Shown piece by piece: positions 46,193-54,414 of a DNA stretch of 64,000 bases. The DNA is from JAHFUI01 sp039931615 (GTDB taxonomy: Bacteria > Acidobacteriota > Vicinamibacteria > Vicinamibacterales > CAVVIG01), in NCBI GenBank assembly GCA_039931615.1, contig JBDTRR010000002.1, positions 156,315 to 220,314 on the forward strand, written 5' to 3'. How positions within the stretch are numbered: the first letter of the stretch is position 1; each line of letters starts with the position of its first letter. Position numbers and translations under genes: made by a program. The notes beneath the pieces are model-generated. The model was given only the letters and a program-made list of their open reading frames with translations. It did no database searches and was not told the origin of the DNA.

Positions 46193-46546
46193 ATGGACAA
46201 CGAGCAGGAGCTTTGGGAGCTGGAGAAAAAGTTCTGGCGCGGCAGCGCCGAATTCTACGCGAACGCGCTCACCGAGGATGCGTTGATGGTGTTCCCGGGC
46301 ATGGCCCTGGCGAAGGCCGCGACGGTGGACTCGATCAACGCCTCGGCCCGGTGGGTAAGCGTCGATTTCAAGGACCGCCGCATCGTCCGCCTGACCGACG
46401 ATGCCATCCTCCTGCACTACAAGGCGTCGGCGCGGCGCGCCGGGAACGACAAGACCTACGAACCGCTGTGCACGAGCGGCCACGTCAATCGCGGCGGCGT
46501 GTGGAAGCTCGCGTTCCATCAGCAGACGCCGGAACCGGCGGCCTGA
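46193..46546 (+). CDS. SnoaL/DUF4440-like NTF2-fold protein
   Basis: This 117-residue protein starts at ATG 46193, with AGGA about 9 nt upstream; an ATG at 46184 lacks one. The sequence ELEKKFWRGSAEFYANALTEDALMVFPG is the usual first helices and strand of the NTF2-like (DUF4440) fold. VSVDFKDRRIVRLTDDAILLHYKASARR and GGVWKLAFHQQTP form the remaining strands. Such proteins are small-molecule binding or isomerase folds with diverse roles. It has no signal peptide. It follows the beta-propeller gene by about 105 nt. Confidence 0.8.
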   Translation: MDNEQELWELEKKFWRGSAEFYANALTEDALMVFPGMALAKAATVDSINASARWVSVDFKDRRIVRLTDDAILLHYKASARRAGNDKTYEPLCTSGHVNRGGVWKLAFHQQTPEPAA

Positions 46547-46807
46547 TTCCCCTCCAGCCACTGCCGGTCTCCTCCCTCCCATATCAGGCCCCCGACTTGA
46601 CGTGAAGACGGTCTGTCACAATTCCGCCTCGGCCGGCGCTGAGGGACTGTGCACGCACCAGGTGACGAGGTAGCAGCGGCGGCCTTCGGCGCCCGGCGCG
46701 GCGCCGGCCGGTCGATTCAGTAAGAACGCTGCGATGGCTGCGCCTGCTGCTGGAGGCCGGGGCCGACCCGGTAAGCGACGGGGATCGCCGGTGCCGGCTG
46801 GCGCGGA

Positions 46808-47122
46808 TCAGCCGGTGCCGGTCGGCCGCAGCACGCGCAGGCCGGAGCCCGCCGCCTGCCGGCGATGCTGGAGTCCGCTGTCTCGACGCGGCCGAAGGTA
46901 TTTCGGGACCGCCGAGGCGGCCGCCGGGATTTCCTCGAGGTCGACCTCGAGATAGTGCCGCTGCAGCCACCCCATCAGGATCCCGGGGAAGCGGGTGGTC
47001 CGCCGCAGCGGATCGCCCGGGTAGCGACAGACATGGGCACGCCGCGGCAAATCACGTGGATCCGGTCGCGCCAGAAGCTCCGCCATCGCCTCGAATCGCA
47101 CCGGATTGAAAGTTCGCATCAT
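46808..47122 (-). CDS. Possible small protein, unknown
   Basis: This 104-residue reading frame starts at ATG 47122, with GGAG 11 nt upstream. Codon choice has the GC-rich third positions of the neighbours. The core FEAMAELLARPDPRDLPRRAHVC and GILMGWLQRHYLEVDLEEIP looks like a folded protein with helices, not a random frame. I do not recognise a family. The C-terminal 25 residues (SGLRVLRPTGTG) are low complexity. Its position between a DUF4440 gene and a PQQ dehydrogenase gives no hint. The gaps 46547-46807 and 47123-47292 contain no other convincing gene. Confidence 0.45.
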   Translation of the reverse strand: MMRTFNPVRFEAMAELLARPDPRDLPRRAHVCRYPGDPLRRTTRFPGILMGWLQRHYLEVDLEEIPAAASAVPKYLRPRRDSGLQHRRQAAGSGLRVLRPTGTG

Positions 47123-47292
47123 CTTGGCGGCTCCACCACCACTGTAATGGTCGTGGCACCGCGCCGGGTGTGCAGAACAGCACAGCCGCGGACGCCTGGC
47201 TGTGCCCGATCGGACGCCCGCCCGTCCACCGGTCTCCGGCGAAAGCGGACGCGACCTCCGCGGACTGACACACCGCCGTGCGGGTGCCAGGA

Positions 47293-48552
47293 TCAGGGCG
47301 CCGGCTCGATCCGCAGCACCGCGCCCGCTTTCTCGTCAGTCAGCAGATACAGCAGGCCGTCGGGCCCCTGCCGGACCTCGCGGATGCGCTGGCGCAGTTC
47401 ACGCAGCAGCGCTTCGCGCCGCAGCTCTTCCATCTTCTCGTTGAACAGGATGCGCTCGAGATGTCCGGTGCCGGGAATCTCGCCGGTGCGGAGCGAGCCG
47501 ACGAACACATCGCCCTTCCACTTCGGGAAGCGATCCCCCGTGTAGAACGCCATGCCGGAGACGGCGATCGCCGGCGTCCAGTAGACGATCGGCGCCTCGA
47601 AGCCTTCGTGCGTCAGCTTCGACTGCCAGGCACCGACATAGGTGCGGCCAAGGCTGACCACCGGCCAGCCGTAGTTGGCGCCCGGCTTCAGGATGTTGAT
47701 TTCGTCGCCGCCGTTCGGACCGTTCTCGTTCAGCCACATCTCGCCGGTGACCGGATGCATCGCCAGGCCGAGCGCGCTGCGGTGACCCAGTGTGTAGATC
47801 TCCGGCCGGTGGCCGGCCCGGCCGACGAACGGGTTGTCGCCCGGGATGCCGCCATCATCGCGCAGCCGCAGCACCTTGCCGCCCTGGTTGTTGGGATCCT
47901 GCGGTGAATCCGGCTTCTGCGGCTCGGCCGTCGTCGTCATGTAGAGCATGCCGTCGCGGCCGAATGCGATGCGCGAGGTGCCCGCGAAATCGGCGACGAA
48001 GATGTCGCGCACCTCGGTGAGCCCGCGACCATCCCACCGGCCGCGGGCGATGGCGACCGTCCGCCGCTTGTCGTCGAGCGGCTTGGTGTAGGTGAGATAG
48101 ACGAAGGGGCTCTCGGCGAATCGGGGGTGCAGAGCGATGTCCATGAACCCGTGCACCGCTCCAGGCAGGCCGGATTCGCCGGTCCAATACGCGACCGGGG
48201 CGCCGGCCACCGCCTTTGGATCGAGCACCCCGTTGCGGATGATCCGCAGCCGGCCGGCCCGCTCGGTGACCAGCATGCTGCGGTCTGGAAGAAACGCCAG
48301 GCTCCAGGGGTACTCGAGCGCTTTGGTCACCACGGTCACCCGGATGTCCTGTCCTTCGGCGGTGTCGAACACGACCGGCGCGTCGGGCAGCGGCCGGGCG
48401 GTGAGACCCTTCGGCGCGACCGGGATGCCGCCCTCGAACGGGACCTTCTGCTGACCCGATCCGACCAGGGAACCTGCGGTGGCAGCCAGCAGGAGCGCGA
48501 ACGGCACGGCGAACCAGGCGAGCCTGGGCGGCATCGAGTGCGGAATCTTCAC
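47293..48552 (-). CDS. Secreted PQQ-dependent sugar dehydrogenase-like protein (soluble GDH family)
   Basis: This 419-residue protein starts at GTG 48552 with GAGGAGG about 11 nt upstream (an ATG six codons later is possible). The signal peptide is residues about 1-32. The six-bladed propeller has the typical blocks ALEYPWSLAFLPDRSMLVTERAGRL, GLPGAVHGFMDIALHPRF, NQGGKVLRLRDDG, EIYTLGHRSALGLAMHPVTGEMWLNENGPNGGDEIN and PAIAVSGMAFYTG. These match the aldose sugar dehydrogenase (YliI/soluble GDH-B) family, which oxidises aldoses to lactones with PQQ and Ca2+ in the periplasm. No PQQ synthesis genes are nearby. Confidence 0.9.
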   Translation of the reverse strand: MKIPHSMPPRLAWFAVPFALLLAATAGSLVGSGQQKVPFEGGIPVAPKGLTARPLPDAPVVFDTAEGQDIRVTVVTKALEYPWSLAFLPDRSMLVTERAGRLRIIRNGVLDPKAVAGAPVAYWTGESGLPGAVHGFMDIALHPRFAESPFVYLTYTKPLDDKRRTVAIARGRWDGRGLTEVRDIFVADFAGTSRIAFGRDGMLYMTTTAEPQKPDSPQDPNNQGGKVLRLRDDGGIPGDNPFVGRAGHRPEIYTLGHRSALGLAMHPVTGEMWLNENGPNGGDEINILKPGANYGWPVVSLGRTYVGAWQSKLTHEGFEAPIVYWTPAIAVSGMAFYTGDRFPKWKGDVFVGSLRTGEIPGTGHLERILFNEKMEELRREALLRELRQRIREVRQGPDGLLYLLTDEKAGAVLRIEPAP

Positions 48553-48617
48553 GGCTGAATGTCCTCCTCGGGAGCGAACAGTATAGACCGGGCCCGTGGA
48601 TAATCGGGGCTGCCGAT

Positions 48618-49355
48618 ATGAACCTCGTACTGCTGGACGCCGATGAGCTGACGACCGCCGGTGACGCGGTGCTGCACGGCGCGCGCGCGCGGCACATCCG
48701 GACGGTCCACCGCGCCGCGGTCGGCGACTCGCTGCGGGTCGGTCTCGTCGGCGGGCAGGTCGGCGAAGGCGTCGTCACCGCACTCGCTGCCGACGAGGTC
48801 GTGCTCGCGGTCCGGCTGTCCGGTGCTCCGCCCGCCCCACTGGCGATCGATCTGCTGCTGGCGATGCCGCGCCCCAAGATGCTGCGGCGGATCGTGGCGG
48901 CGGTCGCCTCGATGGGGGTCAAGCGGCTGGTGCTGATCAACAGCGCGCGGGTCGAGAAGAGCTACTTCGACTCCCCGCTGATCACGGCGGCGGCGATCGA
49001 CGAGCAGCTGCGCCTCGGCCTCGCCCAGGCGCGCGATACCATCCTGCCGCAGGTGATGATCGAGCGGCGCTTCCGGCCGTTCGTCGAAGATCGCGCCCGC
49101 GCACTCTGGCCCCCGCCCCACCGATGTCTGGTGGCGCATCCGGAAGCCGCCGGCGATCTCCGCCGGGTCGTGCCGGCGCCGACCGACGACCCGATGGTCC
49201 TGGCGATCGGGCCGGAAGGCGGCTGGGTGCCGTTCGAGCTGGCGCTGCTCGAGGCGAATGGCTTTCAGCGATTGAGCGCGGGGCCGAGAGTGCTGCGCGT
49301 CGACACCGCCGTGCCGTTCCTGCTTGGCCAGCTGGCGCTGATGTTCACGAAGTAA
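48618..49355 (+). CDS. rsmE: 16S rRNA (uracil(1498)-N(3))-methyltransferase
   Basis: This 245-residue protein starts at ATG 48618. An N-terminal PUA-like domain (HIRTVHRAAVGDSLRVGL) is followed by a SPOUT methyltransferase fold with the knot motif LAIGPEGGWVPFELALLEANGF and LRVDTAVPFLLGQLAL. LLAMPRPKMLRRIVAAVASMGV and the conserved SARVEKSYFDSPLI match RsmE proteins. It methylates N3 of U1498 in the ribosomal decoding centre using S-adenosylmethionine. The length is normal. The aat gene follows 24 nt downstream. Confidence 0.95.
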   Translation: MNLVLLDADELTTAGDAVLHGARARHIRTVHRAAVGDSLRVGLVGGQVGEGVVTALAADEVVLAVRLSGAPPAPLAIDLLLAMPRPKMLRRIVAAVASMGVKRLVLINSARVEKSYFDSPLITAAAIDEQLRLGLAQARDTILPQVMIERRFRPFVEDRARALWPPPHRCLVAHPEAAGDLRRVVPAPTDDPMVLAIGPEGGWVPFELALLEANGFQRLSAGPRVLRVDTAVPFLLGQLALMFTK

Positions 49356-49379
49356 AGTACAACCGACATCACCTCATGG

Positions 49380-50099
49380 ATGCCCTCGCCGCGGCAATCG
49401 AGAGGCGCGCAGGCGCCCGTGACTGACTGGTCCTCTGCACCGCGCGCCGTCGGCGATTGCAGCTGGTCGTTTCCGCCGGTGTCGCAATGGCCGGATCATG
49501 ATGTCGTCGCCACCGGCGCCGATCTCGATCCGGCGACGGTCATCGCGGCCTATCGGCGCGGCCTCTTCCCGATGGAGCTGCAGGCGCGCCGCCGCGCACT
49601 CGCCTGGTGGTCGCCCGATCCCCGCGGCATCCTGCCGCTCGATCGCCTGCGGGTGACGCGCTCGATGCGTCAGAGCGCCAAACACTACCGCGTCCGCGTC
49701 GATACCTGCTTCGTCGACGTCATGCGCGGCTGCGCCGATCCGTCACGGCACGGCGCCTGGATCACCGGCGAGTTCATCGCCGCCTATACCACGCTGCACC
49801 AGCTCGGCTGGGCGCACAGCGTCGAGGTGTTCGATCGCGACGACCGTCTGACCGGCGGCCTCTACGGCGTGCGCATCAACCGCCTGTTCGCCGGCGAGTC
49901 GATGTTTCACATCGGCCGCGACGCGTCGAAGGTCGCGCTGATGGCGCTGGTGGAGTTGATGCGCGAGTCGGCGATGATCCTGCTCGACGTGCAGTGGTCA
50001 ACCGACCACCTCGCCTCGCTGGGCGCGATCGAGATCGGACGTGACGATTACCTGGCGCGGCTGGCCGCTGCGGTCGCGCCGGAGCCGGCACCACTCTGA
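49380..50099 (+). CDS. aat: Leucyl/phenylalanyl-tRNA--protein transferase
   Basis: This protein of about 239 residues starts at ATG 49380; GTG 49419, preceded by a weak AGG-type site, is a plausible alternative. Family motifs are DVVATGADLDPATVIAAYRRGLFPM, WWSPDPRGILPLDRLRVTRSMR, GTWITGEF-like HGAWITGEFIAAY, and VEVFDRDDRLTGGLYGVRINRLFAGESMF. It transfers Leu, Phe or Met from charged tRNA to N-terminal Arg/Lys of proteins, marking them for ClpAP in the N-end rule. Substrate selection depends on ClpS/ClpA, which are not in this window. It is cotranscribed with rsmE. Confidence 0.95.
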   Translation: MPSPRQSRGAQAPVTDWSSAPRAVGDCSWSFPPVSQWPDHDVVATGADLDPATVIAAYRRGLFPMELQARRRALAWWSPDPRGILPLDRLRVTRSMRQSAKHYRVRVDTCFVDVMRGCADPSRHGAWITGEFIAAYTTLHQLGWAHSVEVFDRDDRLTGGLYGVRINRLFAGESMFHIGRDASKVALMALVELMRESAMILLDVQWSTDHLASLGAIEIGRDDYLARLAAAVAPEPAPL

Positions 50100-50124
50100 C
50101 AATTCACAATTCACAATTCACAAT
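50100..50124 (+). repeat. 7-bp tandem array (CAATTCA)
   Basis: CAATTCA repeats about three and a half times, starting at the base after the aat stop codon. The complementary unit TGAATTG recurs on the far side of truA, so the arrays flank truA in inverted orientation. Confidence 0.85.
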
Positions 50125-50167
50125 CAGGCAATTCGCGGGACTGGCAGGCGTGAGTGCCGGGCCGACG

Positions 50168-50992
50168 CTACGAGTCTGGCGCCGGAGACGACGGTCGGAG
50201 CGGCGTCAGCGGCCGCAGCTCCAGCGTCCGGGTATCGCCGGCGTAGAAGACGCGTTCGAGGAACAGGCCGGAGGGGGGCGCCGTCAGCCTGGCCGGGGCG
50301 TCAGACGACTCGCGCAGGAAATTGGCCGCGGCTGTCGGAGCGAGCGCGCCGCGGCCGGTTTCGACCAGGACGCCGACGACGCGCCGGACCATCTTCCACA
50401 GAAAGTGCGATCCTTCGATGCCGACCAGCACCAGATCGTCGCTCTCGACGATCGTCAGGCGATCGATCAGCACCAGGGTCGATCGCTCCGCCGCCCCCGA
50501 TGCTCCTTCGCCGCCATCCCTCGCTGCGAATGATTGAAAGTCCCGCATGCCGACGAACGCCTGTCCGGCCTGGCGCATCAGGGCGGCATCAATCGGATCC
50601 TTCACCCACCAGACGTAGGCCTTGGCGAACGCCGTGCGGCGGCGGGCGATCTGATAGAGATAGCGCCTGGCGACCGCATCGTGGCGGGCATGAAAGCGAT
50701 GCGGCACGGCTTCGGCGCGGAGAATGTTGATGTCCGCGGGCAGCTCGTCGTTCAAACGGCGGCGCAGCGACTCGGCCGGCAGCGGCGAGACGACGTCGAG
50801 ATGGGCGACCTGGCCCGAGGCGTGGACGCCGGCGTCGGTGCGTCCCGACCCATAGAGCTCGAAGTCCTTGCGCAGCGTGACGACGCGGACCGCGCGGTCG
50901 ATCTCGCCCTGCACCGTCCGCGCGTTCTTCTGGATCTGCCAGCCGCTGTAGCGCGTCCCCGCGTACTCGATCGTCAATTTGAAACGTGGCAT
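50168..50992 (-). CDS. truA: tRNA pseudouridine(38-40) synthase
   Basis: This 274-residue protein starts at ATG 50992 (MPRFKLTIEYAGTRYSGWQ); the upstream in-frame extension is only repeat DNA. The catalytic Asp is in GRTDAGVHASGQVAH. FLWKMVRRVVGVLVETGRG and RYLYQIARRRTAF are characteristic of TruA. It converts uridines 38-40 in the anticodon stem to pseudouridine as a homodimer. The gene is bracketed by inverted arrays of the 7-bp unit and precedes a DUF3810 gene on the same strand. Confidence 0.95.
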   Translation of the reverse strand: MPRFKLTIEYAGTRYSGWQIQKNARTVQGEIDRAVRVVTLRKDFELYGSGRTDAGVHASGQVAHLDVVSPLPAESLRRRLNDELPADINILRAEAVPHRFHARHDAVARRYLYQIARRRTAFAKAYVWWVKDPIDAALMRQAGQAFVGMRDFQSFAARDGGEGASGAAERSTLVLIDRLTIVESDDLVLVGIEGSHFLWKMVRRVVGVLVETGRGALAPTAAANFLRESSDAPARLTAPPSGLFLERVFYAGDTRTLELRPLTPLRPSSPAPDS

Positions 50993-51021
50993 CGCGTCGT
51001 GCGTCGTTGAATCGTGAACTG

Positions 51022-51117
51022 TGAATTGTTTGTGAGGTTGTCGAATCGTGAATTGTGGATTGCCTGGGCGTGGATCGTGATTTCTTTGTGAATTGTCTAA
51101 TCGTGAATTGTGAATTG
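51022..51117. repeat. TGAATTG array upstream of truA
   Basis: TGAATTG occurs at 51022-51028, 51049-51055, 51089-51095, 51104-51110 and 51111-51117, interspersed with ATCGTGA. It is the inverted counterpart of the CAATTCA array at 50100. It overlaps the 3' end of the DUF3810 gene and encodes its last few residues and stop codon. Confidence 0.85.
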
Positions 51118-52275
51118 TCTCAGGCCCGGCGTCCACTCCGGACCAAAACGCGTGCCGAGAGCGAGCCGGACCACCTGCGCGTAGCTGGCCGTACCGGCTT
51201 CGACACGATTGGCCTTCAGATATCGGTCGTAGACCTGCCAGCCGGCCGCCGAGAGCGCCGGGCTGACCTGACGGCGGAGTCGATCGGCGATCGCCTCGAG
51301 ATCGGCCCTCGGCCCCGGCGCCAGCCGTGCCGACAGCGCGGCGCGATCGGCCGGCCGGACCGCCCGCGTCAGCTCTTCATAGAGAAACAGCCACCCGCTG
51401 TACTGGTCCCCCGTCGATCCGCGCACGCAGGAGAGCCAGCCGACGAAGTTGGCCTCTGACTCATCGGCGTAGCCGGCCAGGTGCGCCCACTCGTGCGCGA
51501 CGACAAAGGGACGCTCGAACGGCAGCAGCTCACTCTCGACCAGCGTCTCGAGGAAATACGGGTCGGTCATCCCGGCGACGCCGGCGCGCCGGAAGTAGGG
51601 CTCGAGCAGCGTCGTTTTCGGACGTCCGGCGACGGCGGCGGTCGTCGCGCCCAGTTCACGCTGACGACGATCGAACGACGCCGCCAGCTGGCGGTTGATC
51701 GCGGTCAGCGCGAACCAGCCGCTGGCGTGTGCGGCATCGTGGAGCGTGTTGAGCTCGTGGACCGCGGTCGCCGCCAGCGCCGCGGCGCCTGCCGGCGAGA
51801 CCCGGTCGGCGTCGAACTGCAGCTTCTCCGCCAGCGGCACGCGCCGGTAGTTGAGGCCCCAGATCAGCAGGAAGGCGAGGTAGAAGCCGGCTGACCAGAC
51901 GACGGTGCGGCCGGCCAGGCGGAGGGCCATCCGCGCCCACGAGCCTCGAGCGCGCGCCAGGTCGATGCCGAAGGCAATCAACCAGGCCGCCACCGTCGCG
52001 GCCAGCAGGACGTCGAACAGCGCGAAAGGAAAGAGGTTCGAGACCGACGTCAGGATGCGCTGCAGCCAGAGATAGGCCCCGGACGAATAGGCCCGTTCGA
52101 CGTGCAAGGGCGAGAGCGGCGCAACGGCGAGCGCCGCGGCGGCTGAGACGAGCAGGACCCCGGTCCAGGGGAATCCGTTCGACCGGCGCCGCGGCCGGGG
52201 CAGGCCGTCGCCGCGCCTGGTGTGTGGCAGCCCGACTCGGTTGTATGAGCCAGGCCGGGCACGGCGGTCCGCCAC
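51097..52275 (-). CDS. DUF3810 family membrane metallopeptidase-like protein
   Basis: This 392-residue protein starts at GTG 52275, the base after the stop of the dienelactone hydrolase gene. It has an N-terminal hydrophobic helix (GVLLVSAAAALAVAPLSPL), a second one near residue 85 and a third near 115 (FYLAFLLIWGLNYRR). The large domain holds HEWAHLAGYADESEANFVGWL, an HExxH zinc motif with a distal Glu that fits a membrane peptidase, plus YRRVPLAEKLQFD. DUF3810 proteins are uncharacterised. The last residues (RQFTIHD) are encoded by repeat DNA, so the true C-terminus was probably altered by repeat insertion or expansion. Confidence 0.85.
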   Translation of the reverse strand: MADRRARPGSYNRVGLPHTRRGDGLPRPRRRSNGFPWTGVLLVSAAAALAVAPLSPLHVERAYSSGAYLWLQRILTSVSNLFPFALFDVLLAATVAAWLIAFGIDLARARGSWARMALRLAGRTVVWSAGFYLAFLLIWGLNYRRVPLAEKLQFDADRVSPAGAAALAATAVHELNTLHDAAHASGWFALTAINRQLAASFDRRQRELGATTAAVAGRPKTTLLEPYFRRAGVAGMTDPYFLETLVESELLPFERPFVVAHEWAHLAGYADESEANFVGWLSCVRGSTGDQYSGWLFLYEELTRAVRPADRAALSARLAPGPRADLEAIADRLRRQVSPALSAAGWQVYDRYLKANRVEAGTASYAQVVRLALGTRFGPEWTPGLRQFTIHD

Positions 52276-52956
52276 CTATCGATCCTGCAAGGCGCGCCGG
52301 AAGAACGCGAGCGCCTTCGTCCAGGCATCGGCGGCGGCGTCCGGATCGTAGACTTCCGGCCGCTGGTCGTTGAAAAAGGCATGGTCGGCGGCCGGATAGC
52401 GGTGGAACTCGTGCGGCTTGCCAAGTGCGGTCAGCTGTCGATCGAGGGCGTCGACGCTCTCGGGCGTGACGAAGCCGTCCTTCCCGGCATAGATGCCAAG
52501 CACCGGCGCCTGCAACGATTCCAGAGCCGGCTTCACGTTCGGATGCCCGCCGTAGAAAACGGCGCACGCGCCGACTTCCGGGTTGCGGCAGGCGGCGAAC
52601 AGGGACAGCGCACCGCCCATGCAGAAGCCGATCGTGCCGATGCTCTTCGGCGTGACGTCGGGCTGCGCGGCGAGGTAGTCGATCGCGCCAGCCAGATCCT
52701 TCGCCGCTTCATCGATCCGCAGCGCCATCATCAATTTGCCGGCCTGGTCAGGCGAGGAGGCCTGCTCGCCGTGGTACAGGTCTGGCGCGAGCGCCACGAA
52801 GCCGGCGGCAGCGAACCGGTCGGCGATCTGCTCGATGTGTGGAACGAGGCCCCACCATTCCTGAATCACCACAATGCCTGGACCCGGCTGGTCCGGCCGC
52901 GCCAGATAGCCGGGCGTGGTGTGACCGTTGGCCGGGAATGAAACGTGCTCCCCCAT
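52276..52956 (-). CDS. Dienelactone hydrolase family protein
   Basis: This 226-residue protein starts at ATG 52956 with GAGGTGA upstream. It is an alpha/beta-hydrolase with the dienelactone-hydrolase signatures GIVVIQEWWGL (oxyanion region), TIGFCMGGALSLF (nucleophile Cys), YAGKDGFVTPESV (Asp), and YPAADHAFFNDQRPEVYD (His). This Cys-Asp-His triad is typical of DLH, which hydrolyses dienelactones or related carboxylic esters in aromatic degradation, though many members are broad esterases. It has no signal peptide. It is probably cotranscribed with the DUF3810 gene. The gap upstream (52957-53245) shows no gene. Confidence 0.9.
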   Translation of the reverse strand: MGEHVSFPANGHTTPGYLARPDQPGPGIVVIQEWWGLVPHIEQIADRFAAAGFVALAPDLYHGEQASSPDQAGKLMMALRIDEAAKDLAGAIDYLAAQPDVTPKSIGTIGFCMGGALSLFAACRNPEVGACAVFYGGHPNVKPALESLQAPVLGIYAGKDGFVTPESVDALDRQLTALGKPHEFHRYPAADHAFFNDQRPEVYDPDAAADAWTKALAFFRRALQDR

Positions 52957-53245
52957 CTAGCGTCACCTCTCTCGTCAGACGTGAAGGCCGACCGTCCGGA
53001 CCGTGCACGGCGACTCATCCAATTGATCGAACGCTTGACTCATATCCGCGTAACCGCCGTCTTTGGAGGCAATTATCGGCTGCATGCAGCCCCGATTGCC
53101 AGCGTCGGGCCACGCCTTGCCGCGGTGGACCACCCGGCAACACACCGGTCGTCGATTGTTCCCGTCTGACATTTTGGAGATCCCGGTGCCAATTCTGGCC
53201 TGTCTCGCGGCGATTTCAGCCGATAATACTTTTCCGAGGCCAGCA

Positions 53246-54313
53246 ATGCGGCGGATTTTGTCAGTCGTCGCCGGAGTACTACTTGCCGCGACATCCGTAG
53301 CACTGTCGGCGCAGCTGCCGATGGCCACCTCGGTCACCCCGGACAGCCCTACCAGATCGATCAGCCACGATGCGCTCGCCAGCTCCGCGGTGCGCGACAG
53401 CGATGCGGCCACCGTTCGTGGGGCGGCCGCGCCGGCTCCGCCGGCTGCCCCGGCCGGCGGTCGGCCATGGCTGCTGACGCTGGCTATCGGTTTGACGATG
53501 ATGATTGGCGCCGCAGTCGGCATAGACCACCGGAGCGACACCATCAACACGCCCGAGGACGTGAACCTGCACCTCAAGCAGCCGTTCCTCGGTCCGGTGC
53601 CGCTGGTACGCGGCGGCAAGGACCCGCTGCTCGCCGCATCGGCGTCTGATTTCCGGGAGTCGTTCCAGGCGGTCCGGACCTCCCTGCTCGCACGCTACCC
53701 CGACCCGGGCACGAAGATCCTGATCGTCACCAGTGCGCGGCCGCAGGAGGGCAAGACGATCACGGCGACCAACCTGGCGCTGGCGCTCGCCTATGGGGGC
53801 GCCCGGGTCCTGCTGATCGATGGCGTGATACGCCGGCCGGGCCTCCACCGGCCGCTCCGCCTGACCAACGAGCGCGGTCTGTCGGAAGTGCTCAACGGAC
53901 AGGCGCGCGTCCGCGATGTGATCCAGCGCACCGTGGATCCGAACCTGCTCGTGATCACCGGCGGCAAGACGCCGCGCCACCCGTCGGAACTGCTGTCGTC
54001 GGAGCGGATGAAGACGCTGCTGGCCAACCTCGCCAACGGCCCGTTCGACTGGGTGCTGATCGACACGCCGCCAGTGCTGACCGTCAACGACGCCATCGTC
54101 CTGGCGCCCAGCGTTGCCGGGGTGGTGTGCGTCATCGGCGCGGGCATGACGCGGGGCGTGCAGGCGCAGCGCGCCGTCGACACGATCCTGCTGGCCAATC
54201 CCCGCTCGGTGTCGATCGTGCTCGATCAGGTCGATTGCTCGCGCGACACGTCCGACGGTGCGCGACCCGCCGGTCGACAGGACAGGAAGACCGACGCCGG
54301 CGCATCAGTCTAG
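53246..54313 (+). CDS. Exopolysaccharide BY-kinase/CpsD-like ATPase, unusual form
   Basis: This 355-residue protein starts at ATG 53246 with GAGG 8 nt upstream. Residues 1-22 are a signal or membrane segment (ILSVVAGVLLAATSVALSAQ). A Pro/Ala-rich stretch and a TM segment (LLTLAIGLTMMIGAAVG) follow, then the linker DTINTPEDVNLHLKQPFLGPVPLV found between Wzz-type and kinase domains. The ATPase has Walker A (ARPQEGKTITATN, Lys near residue 170), a modified Walker A' LLIDGVIRRPGLH in which the second Asp is Val, and Walker B VLIDTPPVL. The tail lacks the Tyr cluster. Normal members control polysaccharide chain length by autophosphorylation; here this seems compromised. It faces a regulator gene downstream. 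Confidence 0.75.
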   Translation: MRRILSVVAGVLLAATSVALSAQLPMATSVTPDSPTRSISHDALASSAVRDSDAATVRGAAAPAPPAAPAGGRPWLLTLAIGLTMMIGAAVGIDHRSDTINTPEDVNLHLKQPFLGPVPLVRGGKDPLLAASASDFRESFQAVRTSLLARYPDPGTKILIVTSARPQEGKTITATNLALALAYGGARVLLIDGVIRRPGLHRPLRLTNERGLSEVLNGQARVRDVIQRTVDPNLLVITGGKTPRHPSELLSSERMKTLLANLANGPFDWVLIDTPPVLTVNDAIVLAPSVAGVVCVIGAGMTRGVQAQRAVDTILLANPRSVSIVLDQVDCSRDTSDGARPAGRQDRKTDAGASV

Positions 54314-54414
54314 GTGTCTCGCCGCGCCGGAGGCCGGCAAGGAAGGCTGCACCAGCAAGATTAAGGCACACCAGCTGGCGCTTCTCGCCGGTTCAAGGCG
54401 GAGCGTCGCTGGCG

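Noticed and set aside
46729..46776. Short ankyrin-like sequence (LRLLLEAGADP) on the plus strand
   Set aside because: Only one repeat-length of similarity, no start codon or longer frame, and antisense to a better candidate gene; probably chance in GC-rich sequence.
53175..53190. TGG-N10-GC (-24/-12-like) upstream of the BY-kinase-like gene
   Set aside because: The spacing fits but the -24 half is TGGAGAT, far from TGGCACG, and the nearby regulator lacks GAFTGA, so sigma-54 control is not supported.
53000..53245. Riboswitch upstream of the BY-kinase-like gene
   Set aside because: No c-di-GMP, cobalamin or other recognisable conserved core could be found in the gap.
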